Source: a virus. From it: a stretch of DNA of 42,954 nt. The stretch covers positions 1 to 42,954 of IMG/VR virus record IMGVR_UViG_3300046323_000362; one strand, written 5' to 3'. Of the stretch, positions 1 to 10,100 are shown in pieces. The notes beneath the pieces are model-generated. The model searched no databases. It saw only the letters and a program-made list of their open reading frames with translations, and was not told where the DNA came from. The stretch's first letter is position 1. Every line of letters begins with the position of its first letter. The position numbers were made by a program, and so were the translations under genes.

Positions 1-2
1 GT

Positions 3-2258
3 ATAGTAGGTGCTGCATCTGGTGTACTTCAAGGTGCAAAAGCTTTCTTATCAGGTATGGGTGCTCAAAAGAGACAAAACCAAGTTATGAAAACTTATGC
101 CGAAGAGCAAAGAAAAGGCATGACAGGAGAAGGCCGAGAAGTTGCAATGGAATACGGTGGTTATTATCAAAATGGTGGTATGGATAAGTCTAATTATGAA
201 GACGAAATCAATGCAGAAATGGACAATAGCTATCCAGAAGTAGCAGCACAAAACAATCCAGTTTTTGCAAATCAAAATACGGAAGCCCCAGTAGTAGCAG
301 AAGAGAAAGCAAGTTCAAACTTTGATGCAAATTCTGCAAGAGATAACTGGGTACAAAAAACAGGATTACCTTGGTCAGAGGCTAAAAGACTAGGTTATAC
401 AGACGGAACAGCAAAAGATAACATAAAACTTTTATCAGAGCTTAAAGACCCTAGGTTTAAAGCAGAAAACTTAAGAAAGGCACCAGTTACAAGAAAGGCA
501 GTAAATACCACTAAGCAGGAAGTTACTGTTGATAAAACTGCACCAAAAGCACCGGCAGTAGTTAACAAAAAGAAAAGCAACTATGTAGATCCATATAAAG
601 GGATGTACGAAGATGAAGAAGGAGATATTAGAAATGCTAAAGGAGTTATGGTTGGTTTAGATGGACAGCCATTAAACTGGTTTGAAAGAAACTTCTCAGA
701 CCAAGGTGTTATACCACCTATGGATAAGAATGGTAGAAGAATGGCAAAACCTGGTTATGGTGCATCTACTGAAGATTGGAATGCATGGCATAATGCTAGA
801 TATGAAAACAAAAAAGCACAAGAAGCTCAAGAGCTTAGAGCAGCACAACTAAAAAGAAAACAGATAGAGGATACTTGGGGAACACCTAAGTATGGCCAAT
901 TCCAACTTTTCCAAGAAGGGGGTGTACAATCTCCAATGGAAGAAGGACAAGAAGGTGCTATGAGTAATCCTCAGGAAGAGCAAGGAGAGGTTCCACAACA
1001 AGCAGGTGGTGATCAAATGCAAGCTATAGCACAAGAAGTTGCAGGAATGTTACAACAAGGAGCAGACCCACAAGAAGTACTTCAACAATTAGTACAAGCA
1101 GGTATTCCAGAGGACCAAGCTATGCAAATCATACAAATGGTTATGGAGCAAATGCAAGGAAGTCAGCCACAAGCAACACCACAATTAGGTAGAGGCGGAG
1201 AGATGATGAAACGTGCTGATGGAAGCTACTCCAAGAGAGGCCTTTGGGATAACATTAGAGATAATGCAGGTTCTGGAAGAAAGCCAACTAAGGAGATGTT
1301 AGATCAAGAAGCTAAAATAAAAGCTAATAAAAAAGAAATGGGCGGTTATATGTATGCCGAAGGAGGTATAAACAACCCAGGCTTCAAAGCTTTGCCTGAA
1401 CATGTACAGGACAAAATTATGTCTAACATGTATCAAGAGGGTGGATCACAAGAAGCCGGTTCTATGGAAGAGGTAATGAGTCAAGTAGGGGAAATGTTAA
1501 ACCAAGGGGCTGACCCTCAAGAAGTTTTACAGATGCTTGTAGATTCAGGAATACCAGAACAAGAAGCTATTCAGATAATAGAAGCTGTAATGCAACAATC
1601 TGAACAAGCTCCACAAATGAGAGACGGTGGAATACCACAAAGGTATAAAACTATGGGCTTCAATAAAGTAGGGGCTAAAAAACAATCAACTCGACCAGGA
1701 AAAAAATGGATGGTCTTAGCTAAAAAAGGAGACCAGTATAAAGTAGTACACGGTGGAGATGATAGCATGAAGGATTTCTCTCAACATGGATCAGAAGATA
1801 GAAAAGAAAACTTCTGGAACAGAATGGGTGGAAGAGACTCAGCTAAAGCTAACGATCCTTTCAGTCCATTATACTGGCATAAGAAGTTTGGTACTTGGCA
1901 AGAAGGCGGAGAAATGATGGATGAACAAGTAGAGGGAGAAAATGAAGGTGCGGAAGGAGAAACTCCAAACCAAGAAGGTATAGAAAGCCAAGTTGAACAA
2001 GCTTTAAAACAAGGAGCTGACCCACAAGAAATCTTACAACAACTTGTACAAATGGGTATGCCAGAACAAGAGGCAATACAAATGATACAAGAGATCATGC
2101 AAGAAATTCAAAATGGGGAAACAGGCCAAGAAGCTCCAGAACAAGAGCAGCCAATGATGAAAGATGGTGGTGAATACTTAGAAGCCTTAAAAGGTAAAAA
2201 GATAAAAAACTACACTTATAATAAAAACACAGGAAACTATGATGTCGAAATCGAATAA
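3..2258 (+). CDS. Modular repeat virion-type protein, 5' end outside window
   Basis: The frame is open to the left edge: in-frame codons before the first ATG (57) encode a glycine-rich hydrophobic stretch, so the gene starts outside the window and 751 residues are visible. The protein is a string of short modules. One contains TGLPWSEAKRLG (about 355-450). Another, around 1210-1310, contains RGLWDNIRDN and GSGRKPTKEM. A third, about 1630-1900, has WMVLAKKG, SMKDFSQHG and a basic RKENFW segment, and resembles small domains seen in Bacteroidota phages and large DNA viruses. Three helical repeats with the core GADPQE(V/I)LQ lie between them. Short xxGG motifs (YQNGG, FQEGG, YAEGG, WQEGG, KDGG) separate the modules. 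It overlaps the next gene by 20 bp and is probably co-transcribed with it. A structural or virion-internal role is inferred from context; no enzymatic motif was seen. Confidence 0.8.
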   Translation: MVGAASGVLQGAKAFLSGMGAQKRQNQVMKTYAEEQRKGMTGEGREVAMEYGGYYQNGGMDKSNYEDEINAEMDNSYPEVAAQNNPVFANQNTEAPVVAEEKASSNFDANSARDNWVQKTGLPWSEAKRLGYTDGTAKDNIKLLSELKDPRFKAENLRKAPVTRKAVNTTKQEVTVDKTAPKAPAVVNKKKSNYVDPYKGMYEDEEGDIRNAKGVMVGLDGQPLNWFERNFSDQGVIPPMDKNGRRMAKPGYGASTEDWNAWHNARYENKKAQEAQELRAAQLKRKQIEDTWGTPKYGQFQLFQEGGVQSPMEEGQEGAMSNPQEEQGEVPQQAGGDQMQAIAQEVAGMLQQGADPQEVLQQLVQAGIPEDQAMQIIQMVMEQMQGSQPQATPQLGRGGEMMKRADGSYSKRGLWDNIRDNAGSGRKPTKEMLDQEAKIKANKKEMGGYMYAEGGINNPGFKALPEHVQDKIMSNMYQEGGSQEAGSMEEVMSQVGEMLNQGADPQEVLQMLVDSGIPEQEAIQIIEAVMQQSEQAPQMRDGGIPQRYKTMGFNKVGAKKQSTRPGKKWMVLAKKGDQYKVVHGGDDSMKDFSQHGSEDRKENFWNRMGGRDSAKANDPFSPLYWHKKFGTWQEGGEMMDEQVEGENEGAEGETPNQEGIESQVEQALKQGADPQEILQQLVQMGMPEQEAIQMIQEIMQEIQNGETGQEAPEQEQPMMKDGGEYLEALKGKKIKNYTYNKNTGNYDVEIE
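1020..2110 (+). repeat. Three copies of a helical GADPQEVLQ repeat inside the first gene
   Basis: Copies lie at about 1020-1158, 1464-1606 and 1977-2110. Each encodes roughly 40-45 residues with the shared core GADPQE(V/I)LQ, then (G)IPE or GMPE, then an amphipathic Gln/Met/Ile-rich helix. They read like a two- or three-helix UBA-like bundle. The spacer modules between copies are unrelated to each other. The copies differ at many synonymous positions, so the duplication is not recent. Confidence 0.75.
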
Positions 2259-4212
2259 AATATCAATACCTAAAGAGATTTTTGAAAACATTTTCTTTGC
2301 AGAAGGCGGTGAAAAAAAGGATTTGTTCAAGGCACTTACTGGAGAATACCAGTTTGCCTTGAGCGAAAAAAATCCTATAGGAGAACCAAATGCAGAGATA
2401 GAAGGTGGAGAATACCTTTTTGACTCTCAAGGGATAAGAAAGGCAGAAGGTAAGACCCATGAAAAAGGGGGTATGCCAGTTAAGCTAGAAGACGGTACAA
2501 AGATTCTTAGTGACCACCTTAAAATAGGTGCAGAGATTGCTAAAAAAGTAAACAAAGATTTAGGTATTCCAGCTAGAGCTACAGATACCTATGCAAAAGT
2601 ATTAGATAGATACAACAGTACATCAGGATTAGACAGAGCAAATGCTAAGCTTGAAGACTTGATGGGTATGATGAAAGATCAAAAAACAAGAGTTAAAGAT
2701 AAAAAAACCTCTAACTTGAATGTTGATTATATATCAAAGCAGTTGTATAGTGAGAATCAAAAGAAGAAACCTATGGAAAAAGAAAGGGAGAAACTTTTTG
2801 ATATCATTTTTCAAATACAAGAAGAGAGCAAAAGAAAAGCTGAAGCCCCAGAATACAAAATGGAAGAGGGTGGAATAGTTTCTATAGCAAATAAATACGG
2901 TATAAGCGAAGAAAGAGCAGCAGAGTTGCTAGGTTTACCAAAATACCAAAATGGAGACTATGTAAAAGGGGATCTTAACCTTGATGGAGTAGTAGATGAA
3001 AAAGACAAGTACTATGACAGATACAAAGATCTTTATAACCAAAATAAAGAACTTATTGTAAACTCATCAGGTAGACAAGACTTTACTAAGGCACCAAGAA
3101 CTGTAAATACACTACCTTATACTCCAAGAGAGGTAAGTACAAACCCTATCTGGAAAGGTACTAATTATACGAAAGCTTGGCAACCATTAGTTAGAACTAG
3201 TATGTCTGATCCAGACAAAGCGGCCAAGATTGATAAGTGGTTAACTGAAAACAAAGATAGCTACTCTCCTAATATACAAGCTCAATTAAAAGGTTTGACT
3301 GGCGAGGCTAGAATGAAAAGAATAGAGCAGTTAGCAACGGATGAAAAACCAGGACCTTTTCATAATGCTTTATTACAAGCAATGGTAGCAGTTAATGAAG
3401 AAGAAACTCCTAAAGAGACACCAGTTGAAGAAACTCCTAAAGAGGGGCCAGCAAAACTTGATTTAAACAAGGAGAATGAAATGGCTATTCTAGGATTACC
3501 TCAGAGGATTTACCAAACACCTACATTACAGCCATCATTAAAGGTAGCAACTAGGTTAAATAGAATAGAGCCTAACTACATATCTCCAACACAAAGTATA
3601 ATGGAGACAGATAGAGCAGTAGTATCAGCAAATCAGAACATGGCAGGTATGTCAGATGCACAGAGAGCAGCAGCTAATATAGGTCTTATAGCAAACCAAG
3701 GTTCAGCAAATAACAAAGCTATAGTAGAGGCAAACAGGTTCAACAACCAAGCACAAAATACAGCAGATATCTATAACGCCAAGATTGGAGATACAGAACA
3801 GCTATACGAAAATCAGAATGCGTTAAACTACGAAGCTAGAACACTTAAAGGATTAGCTAATTATGAAAATGATTGGCAGAACCTTAGAAACACAAGGTTT
3901 AATGATCAATTAAATAATTTTAAGACAACGGAGATGTACAATTATAACAACGCTGCAAATCCACAAATACAGTTTAGAGGAGTTAACCGAGGATATGATG
4001 TAAACTATGATCCAGATTTTGGCAAAGTACATAAGCCAGAAACAGATAACTTAACTAAACCGTTTAGCTTAAGCGATGTAAGTGATGAAGTTATTGGACA
4101 AGAGTACATAAATAGAGCAGCTAAAATAGAAGCTGATAAAAAAGAAGCTGAGAAAAAAGCTAAAGAAACCAAACCTGCAAAAAAATTCGGAGGTAGGTTC
4201 AAAAAAAAATAA
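2239..4212 (+). CDS. Large structural-type protein with GG motifs and a Ca-binding-like loop
   Basis: 657 residues. The ATG at 2239 (or the adjacent one at 2242) lies inside the end of the preceding gene, suggesting translational coupling. The N-terminus (about 1-100) has FFAEGG, EIEGGEYLF, GKTHEKGGMPV and ILSDHLKIG, a pattern I associate with structural proteins of crAss-like and other Bacteroidota phages. Residues 245-256 form a dockerin/EF-hand-like loop (DLNLDGVVDEKD) with Asp/Asn at the usual ligand positions. A short ETPKE repeat near 390-410 looks like a linker. The C-terminal third is rich in Asn, Gln and Ala and predicted helical, and the end is basic (KKFGGRFKKK). The same xxGG motifs as in the upstream protein suggest the two work together. 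Function is inferred only from context. Confidence 0.82.
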   Translation: MMSKSNKISIPKEIFENIFFAEGGEKKDLFKALTGEYQFALSEKNPIGEPNAEIEGGEYLFDSQGIRKAEGKTHEKGGMPVKLEDGTKILSDHLKIGAEIAKKVNKDLGIPARATDTYAKVLDRYNSTSGLDRANAKLEDLMGMMKDQKTRVKDKKTSNLNVDYISKQLYSENQKKKPMEKEREKLFDIIFQIQEESKRKAEAPEYKMEEGGIVSIANKYGISEERAAELLGLPKYQNGDYVKGDLNLDGVVDEKDKYYDRYKDLYNQNKELIVNSSGRQDFTKAPRTVNTLPYTPREVSTNPIWKGTNYTKAWQPLVRTSMSDPDKAAKIDKWLTENKDSYSPNIQAQLKGLTGEARMKRIEQLATDEKPGPFHNALLQAMVAVNEEETPKETPVEETPKEGPAKLDLNKENEMAILGLPQRIYQTPTLQPSLKVATRLNRIEPNYISPTQSIMETDRAVVSANQNMAGMSDAQRAAANIGLIANQGSANNKAIVEANRFNNQAQNTADIYNAKIGDTEQLYENQNALNYEARTLKGLANYENDWQNLRNTRFNDQLNNFKTTEMYNYNNAANPQIQFRGVNRGYDVNYDPDFGKVHKPETDNLTKPFSLSDVSDEVIGQEYINRAAKIEADKKEAEKKAKETKPAKKFGGRFKKK

Positions 4213-4221
4213 TTTAATTAA

Positions 4222-4253
4222 TTTGCACAAAACAAATAAAAGTTGTACTTTTG
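4222..4253 (+). promoter_or_regulatory. Bacteroidota-type promoter for the 4274 gene
   Basis: TTTG at 4222-4225, a 20-bp spacer, then TACTTTTG at 4246-4253 followed by CA. This matches the -33 TTTG and -7 TAnnTTTG consensus of the primary sigma factor of Bacteroidota. The start codon is 21 nt downstream, behind an A-rich leader without a Shine-Dalgarno sequence. The signal lies in the only sizeable gap between the second and third rightward genes. Confidence 0.85.
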
Positions 4254-4273
4254 CATAAATTATAAAGATAAAA

Positions 4274-7129
4274 ATGGCAAACGCATATTCAACACCTATA
4301 AATTACGGACAAACTATTCCTACAACTGACTTAGCTCAGTATGCAGGTGCCATACAGCGTGGTATGCAGCAAAAGTTTGATATAAACTTGGCTAAAATAG
4401 ATGACCTTATTTCAAAAGTAGCCACTGTGCCTTTAGCAAGAGATAAAGATAAGAAGTACCTTGGGGAAAAACTCCAAGGTTTACTTTCTATGGTAGATGC
4501 TAACTCAAAAGTAGACTTATCAGATAATGTAGTAGCTAGACAAATATCATCTTATGTGGCTTCAGCTATTGACTCAAATGTTAGAGAGCAATTAGCTAAT
4601 TCACAAAAGATATCATCTTACCAACAAACAGCAGCACAAAGAAAAAAAGACAAACCTGAGTTGTATAATGATGCAAACTATGCCTATGGTTTAGATAAAT
4701 CAGGCTATGCAGCATATATGAAGGGGGATACAGACAGTCTTGGAAGCATGCAGTATATTGACTATCATGATATTGACACTAACCTTAATAAGAAGTTAGA
4801 GAGTTTTGCAAAAGAAAGAGGCTTTGAGAAAGTTATGGACTCTAGTGTAGAAGGCGGTTACATATACAAAACTGTAAAAGGTAAAGAGCTAACACAAGAT
4901 GAAGTAAGTAATTTTTTCAACACTACAGTAGCATCAGATCCAAAATTGAAACAGCAGTTTATGATAAATGCTCATTATAATTACAGAGGATTATCAGACG
5001 ATGCTATCATAAAAGACTATAAAGAAAAAGCAGATCCTATTTTTAAAGAGTTTGATACAAAAATTGGCGATATAGAAGGTAGACTTAAGAATGTAAATCC
5101 GGATGATAAAGCTACAGCAGATTACTTGCATAGACAAAAATCTGAATTGCAAAAGCAAAAAGATGATTTTAACTCTCAGCTAGATCCTAAAAATTTCAAT
5201 AGGGACTCTTTCTTATATAGCCAGTACACAAATAGTCTTAAGAGTTCTTATATGAAGACTTATGCTTATTCAGCAGTTACTGACATAAAGTATGATGACT
5301 TTTTATTAGATATAGCAAAAGCAAAAGGTGAACTATCTGCAGATGGAACCCCTACAGGAACAGGTACAGATGCTTCAGGATTACCTGGAGGAACATTATT
5401 CCAGAGGGATATGGTAGCTACAAATAAAGATGAGCAACCAGACTACATGACAGATTTTAATAGCCAAAGAACAGGTTCTTGGAAAGAACTACAAGGTGTT
5501 ATAAAATCACAACTTATAAAAGACGGAAAAGGCACAACAGCTACAGACATAACAAATTACTATTTAGGATTAAAGAAAGCCTCAAAAGAGGGTATAGACC
5601 TAAATGCACAAGGCTATAACTCAGAGCTACTTTCTGCTTATGGAAAAGTTGAAAATTTAAATAAAACAGCTTACCAACTAACAAAAGTAGCTAAGGAAAA
5701 TTACGGTAAATCAACAAATGATATCTTAACAGGATTGTTTGGAGGTAAATCAAAAGACCTTTCTGTTGAAGGATTAGCAACTACAGCACCAGTAACAGCA
5801 GGATTACTTAAGAAATATAAAAGTGCATCTCAAATACCTAAAAAAGAAAAAGCTATAGCTTTATATGAAATAGCTAAGAACATTAAGGAAAATGTGCTTG
5901 ATGAAGATAAAGATAAAGCAAATATGGACTTCTATCTTCAGGCATTAAAAAGAGAGAATAACATATCAGACAAAGAGCTAGAAAAAGTAAAACCTAAAGA
6001 TACAGGTAGCGGATGGTCAGGTTTAGGTAACATGATAGTAGGTGCAGGACAAACTCTTTGGAACAGTACTGTAGCACCAGCATTATCAACATTGTCAAAT
6101 TTTACAGACGCAACTGGGGAAGACTATATGAAAGCTGTAGAGGAAGATGATGCAGGTAGATCAAGAGGTGTAGATAAAGCAGCTTCTGGAGCTAAACAGT
6201 TTTGGGGGTCATTATCTAGATCTTTTACACAAGATGCAGATTTATCAGAAATTGAATCTGGGGATATAAAGCTTGGAAAGTATCAAGGTGTTACAGATTT
6301 AATAACAGACACTAAAGCTAGTGTAAGTTCTAGATTTGAACAAATACTTGCAAAAGGTAAAGCTAACCTACAAAAAGAATCTTCTATTGTACTTAGCCCA
6401 GCTAATAAGAGAGACAAACCTTACTTAGATGCAATAAACTCAGCAATCGTAGCACAAGGGGGAACTCCAGTACAAGATGGTTTTGTAAATATAAAATCTA
6501 TAAAAGATGGAATTGCTACAATAAGCTATACTTCAGAGGATATGGTAGAAACAAAGTCAGGGGGTACAAAGAAACAAAATGTACCAGGAGTAGAAATACA
6601 AGTGCCTGTAAATAACTTACCACAGAATTTAATAAAGAACTTACAAACCTCTTTATCAGATTGGACTTATTCTGCTAGTAACCCTACTAAAATGGAAGTA
6701 TCAATGGCTTACTCTCCACCTAGTAACTTAGAGTCTAGATATGAATTAGCACAAAAGTATGTACAGAATAATAGTGCATACATGTCACCAGAAGAAATAA
6801 AGAATATACAAATGACAGGCTTTTCTGCGATAAAAACAAAAGAAGAGTTGCAAAAAGAAGCCGATAAAAAATTACCTAGAGAGTACGCCTCAGATTTCAG
6901 CAGTAAATACCTAAACAGTAAATACTCAGTTAAGTGGGAAAGACCAGAAGGTGGTGGAGGTTTTGTAGGGTACTTAGTAAAAGACGGTACAAAAGTAGAA
7001 CAAGTTCCACCATTAGGTACAGATTATAATCCTCATGTGTATAGTTTATATACTATGAAAGTAATTAATCAATATTTAGAAAACCAAATTACAGAGTATA
7101 GAAGAAACGCTATGTACTCAAATAATTAA
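4274..7129 (+). CDS. Large virion-associated-type protein, function unknown
   Basis: 951 residues, starting at the ATG 21 nt after a strong promoter. The N-terminal 100 residues (motifs QYAGAIQRGMQQKF and LARDKDKKYLGEKL) look like a helical bundle. Residues about 250-310 are strongly charged and likely coiled coil. A Gly/Thr-rich linker lies near 355-375. Residues about 575-615 form a glycine- and tryptophan-containing moderately hydrophobic stretch. No catalytic motif was recognised. It follows the two modular structural-type genes and precedes the giant genes, a position in which crAss-like phages keep tail or ejected-cargo proteins. The next gene starts after a 9-bp gap without a promoter, so the two are probably one transcript. 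The role is inferred from position. Confidence 0.82.
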   Translation: MANAYSTPINYGQTIPTTDLAQYAGAIQRGMQQKFDINLAKIDDLISKVATVPLARDKDKKYLGEKLQGLLSMVDANSKVDLSDNVVARQISSYVASAIDSNVREQLANSQKISSYQQTAAQRKKDKPELYNDANYAYGLDKSGYAAYMKGDTDSLGSMQYIDYHDIDTNLNKKLESFAKERGFEKVMDSSVEGGYIYKTVKGKELTQDEVSNFFNTTVASDPKLKQQFMINAHYNYRGLSDDAIIKDYKEKADPIFKEFDTKIGDIEGRLKNVNPDDKATADYLHRQKSELQKQKDDFNSQLDPKNFNRDSFLYSQYTNSLKSSYMKTYAYSAVTDIKYDDFLLDIAKAKGELSADGTPTGTGTDASGLPGGTLFQRDMVATNKDEQPDYMTDFNSQRTGSWKELQGVIKSQLIKDGKGTTATDITNYYLGLKKASKEGIDLNAQGYNSELLSAYGKVENLNKTAYQLTKVAKENYGKSTNDILTGLFGGKSKDLSVEGLATTAPVTAGLLKKYKSASQIPKKEKAIALYEIAKNIKENVLDEDKDKANMDFYLQALKRENNISDKELEKVKPKDTGSGWSGLGNMIVGAGQTLWNSTVAPALSTLSNFTDATGEDYMKAVEEDDAGRSRGVDKAASGAKQFWGSLSRSFTQDADLSEIESGDIKLGKYQGVTDLITDTKASVSSRFEQILAKGKANLQKESSIVLSPANKRDKPYLDAINSAIVAQGGTPVQDGFVNIKSIKDGIATISYTSEDMVETKSGGTKKQNVPGVEIQVPVNNLPQNLIKNLQTSLSDWTYSASNPTKMEVSMAYSPPSNLESRYELAQKYVQNNSAYMSPEEIKNIQMTGFSAIKTKEELQKEADKKLPREYASDFSSKYLNSKYSVKWERPEGGGGFVGYLVKDGTKVEQVPPLGTDYNPHVYSLYTMKVINQYLENQITEYRRNAMYSNN

Positions 7130-7138
7130 AAAATTGCT

Positions 7139-10100
7139 ATGCAAGAAGATAAATTATTAGATTTTAAAAACCAAGAGATTGGCTTTTTAGTAGAGGATAT
7201 AAGAGATAAGAATAGAGAAAAAGCATTATCAGTAGTAGCACCTATTGATGATGCTTTAGCTAATCTTGGAGCAATGGGCAAGTTGCCAAAACAAGCTCCA
7301 GGAACTTCTTTAGATTCTATGATAGCCTCTGCTACAAACAAACCAAAAATGGTAGACTACTCAAACGTAAAGTATGAGGATGTTTATAGTAAATATAGTG
7401 ATGGGACTTTTACTCCGAGATACGACCAGTACTCTACAGTAAACCTTGATCAGGAAGAGGTTGCAGCAAGCAGACAATCTTCTGGGGATATTTGGGCAAA
7501 TGCATTACCTAAATTTACAGGTAAGCTATTGACAAATACTATAGGCCAATTAGGTGGAATCTTCTATGGCATAGGAGCAGCAGTTAATACAGGTAGTATG
7601 CAGTCTATATATGACAACTCCTTTATGGATGCAGTCAATGACGCAAATACCTTTATGGATAACAAGCTTCCAACATATAAATCAAAAGCAGACAGAGAAG
7701 CAACAGGATTAGATTATTTGACTAAGCAAACAACTTGGGCAGATGATTTCTTGAATGGTACAGCCTTTTTTGGAGGAGCTATATTATCTGAGGCTGCTAT
7801 AGAGTGGGCTACAGGTGGTGCGGCATCAAGTACAGCATTAGCTAGATGGGGAGCTAAGTTAGAACAACTACCAGGATTTGCTAAGACTTTGAATGCAGCT
7901 AGAAAGGCTTCTAACCCTGCATCTAAAGCTTTTGCAACAGGTAAATTATCCACAGGACTAGCTACAAATTTAGGTAAGACAGGTGAATTACTTCATACAA
8001 TAAGATTTACAGCAACAAGTGCCGGATACGAATCTGCATTTGAGGCTAATGCTTATATGAAAGAATCTGAAGCTAATTACTACAATTCTTTCCAAGAAGC
8101 TAATGGTAGAATGCCTACAGCAGAAGAAGAAATGGATTTCAGAAGAAACCTAAAGACATCTGCTGATGGATTATTTGGCTTCAATATGGCGATAGTTGGA
8201 TCATCTAACTTAGCTATAATGGGAAAATGGTTTGACGTAAAAAGCCCCCTAACAGCACCAAGCAAATGGGCCAACTCTAAATTATTTGGGGTAGGTTACA
8301 AAAAAGTAGGTGATGAAGTAGTAGAGATAACAGGTAACAAACTTCAAAAAGCTTTAGGTAAAAGCTACGGCTTTGCTAAACCTATGTTTGTTGAAGGTGT
8401 CTGGGAAGAGGGTATGCAATCTGTTGGTACTAATACTGCCAGTAATTGGGTACAAGCTAAATACGATCCAAAATATACAAAAAATACATATGACTTAGTA
8501 GACTCTTTTTCAGACGGACTTGCCGAAACTTACGGTACAGCAGAAGGTTGGAAAGAGATACAAATGGGTATGCTTATTGGTTTATTAGGTGGAGCTGCAG
8601 GTAACAAGTACAGCACTGGGAAATTTAACCCAGAGTACTCACAAGCAGTAGCTAAAAATAAACTTACTGTAGATACCATGAATGCCTATTCTGGTAAAAG
8701 AGTTGCTGAAACTATGGCTTATGCAAACCGTGTACAAAGTGCAAACGAGGCATCAGAACAAGCACAAGCAGCAGGAGATTTTACAGGGTCAGAATTAGCA
8801 AGACAATCAGCAGCTTTAGCTCAATTAAACTTTGCATACAACCTTGACTACATGGATGATGCAATGGAGAATACTATAACATCTATCAGAAACATAGATA
8901 ATCAGTCTTTGATGACTGAGTATGGTGTAGATGAGAAATCTGCAGAAGACATGAAAGCAAAAATGATCGAGGAGTACAAAGGTACTGCAGAATCATACAA
9001 AAAGAATAGAGACTTTGCTGAGTACTTCATAGGTAATAAATTATCTTCAGAAGAAAAAGCATTGTTACAAAAACATGATGTAAACTCTTTAAAAGAAGCT
9101 TTAGCTTACGAGCTTACATTAGGTGAAAAAGCAGATAAATTTTCTAAAGATATCTTACAAGCTATCAAAGAAAAAGTTGGTACAACAGTGGCAGGGCAAG
9201 AGGTTTCTGATGCTATGACTATAGATGATGTACTGACTAAAGCCGGAAAACAAACAAAAAAAGAAGGTGAAAGAAAAGTATCTGAAATAACAAAGCTTAA
9301 AGCAAAAGTTACAGCCTTAGAAGAAGAGTACAAAAAAGTACAAAACACTTTTTATAACTCAGTTTCAGAAGAAGAGAAAAAGACATTGCTAGGAAAACTA
9401 GACAGCATAACTTCTCAAAAGCAAGAGGCAGAAACTAAAAGAGCTGAATTAGCAAAAGAATACGAAGCATTGTTTACTGCTGCTAAAATGAAAAACCCTT
9501 TCAGTAAGGACGGATCTAGTATTGTTATAACAGCAGCAAAACTTGATGTTTTAAGAGAACAAGCAGGAAATGTTAAATCAATAATTTCAGAATACCAAAA
9601 AGCTAACCCACAAGAGTCAGCTCAGTTAGAGAAGTTAGTTGAAGAGTATGGTAGATCATTGGATGCATTCCAAAAGTATGCAGATTTAGCTAGACAAATA
9701 ACTGACCCTAGCTTAGGGTTAAGAGGTAAAAGAAACTTTATTTCTGAGATAAAAAGAGACAAGTCTCCTAATGAAGTGACTGTTGAAATGCTTGAGACAC
9801 TTTCTGGACGTATGGCACAAGCTACAGAGCAAGTAACTCAAGCCACAATAGAGGGTAATGAAAGAGTAAAATCGGCAGTAGAAGAAGCAGAAGCTAAGAA
9901 AAAAGGAGCTACTATAGATAAACCTACAGCAGAACAAAAGCTAAACAAAAAGCAGAAAGAGATTGATAAAGTAAACGAAGAGTATAACTCTGAACCAATA
10001 GGTTCAAAAGCTATAACAGATACTATATCAAAACTAGCAGAGGATAACTACCTATTTACACATGTTACAAGTGAGCAAGAAGCTAAGAACATATTAGCTA

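Noticed and set aside
2971-3006. A true cellulosomal dockerin
   Set aside because: Only one calcium-like loop is present and there is no cohesin context; more likely a chance or structural calcium site.
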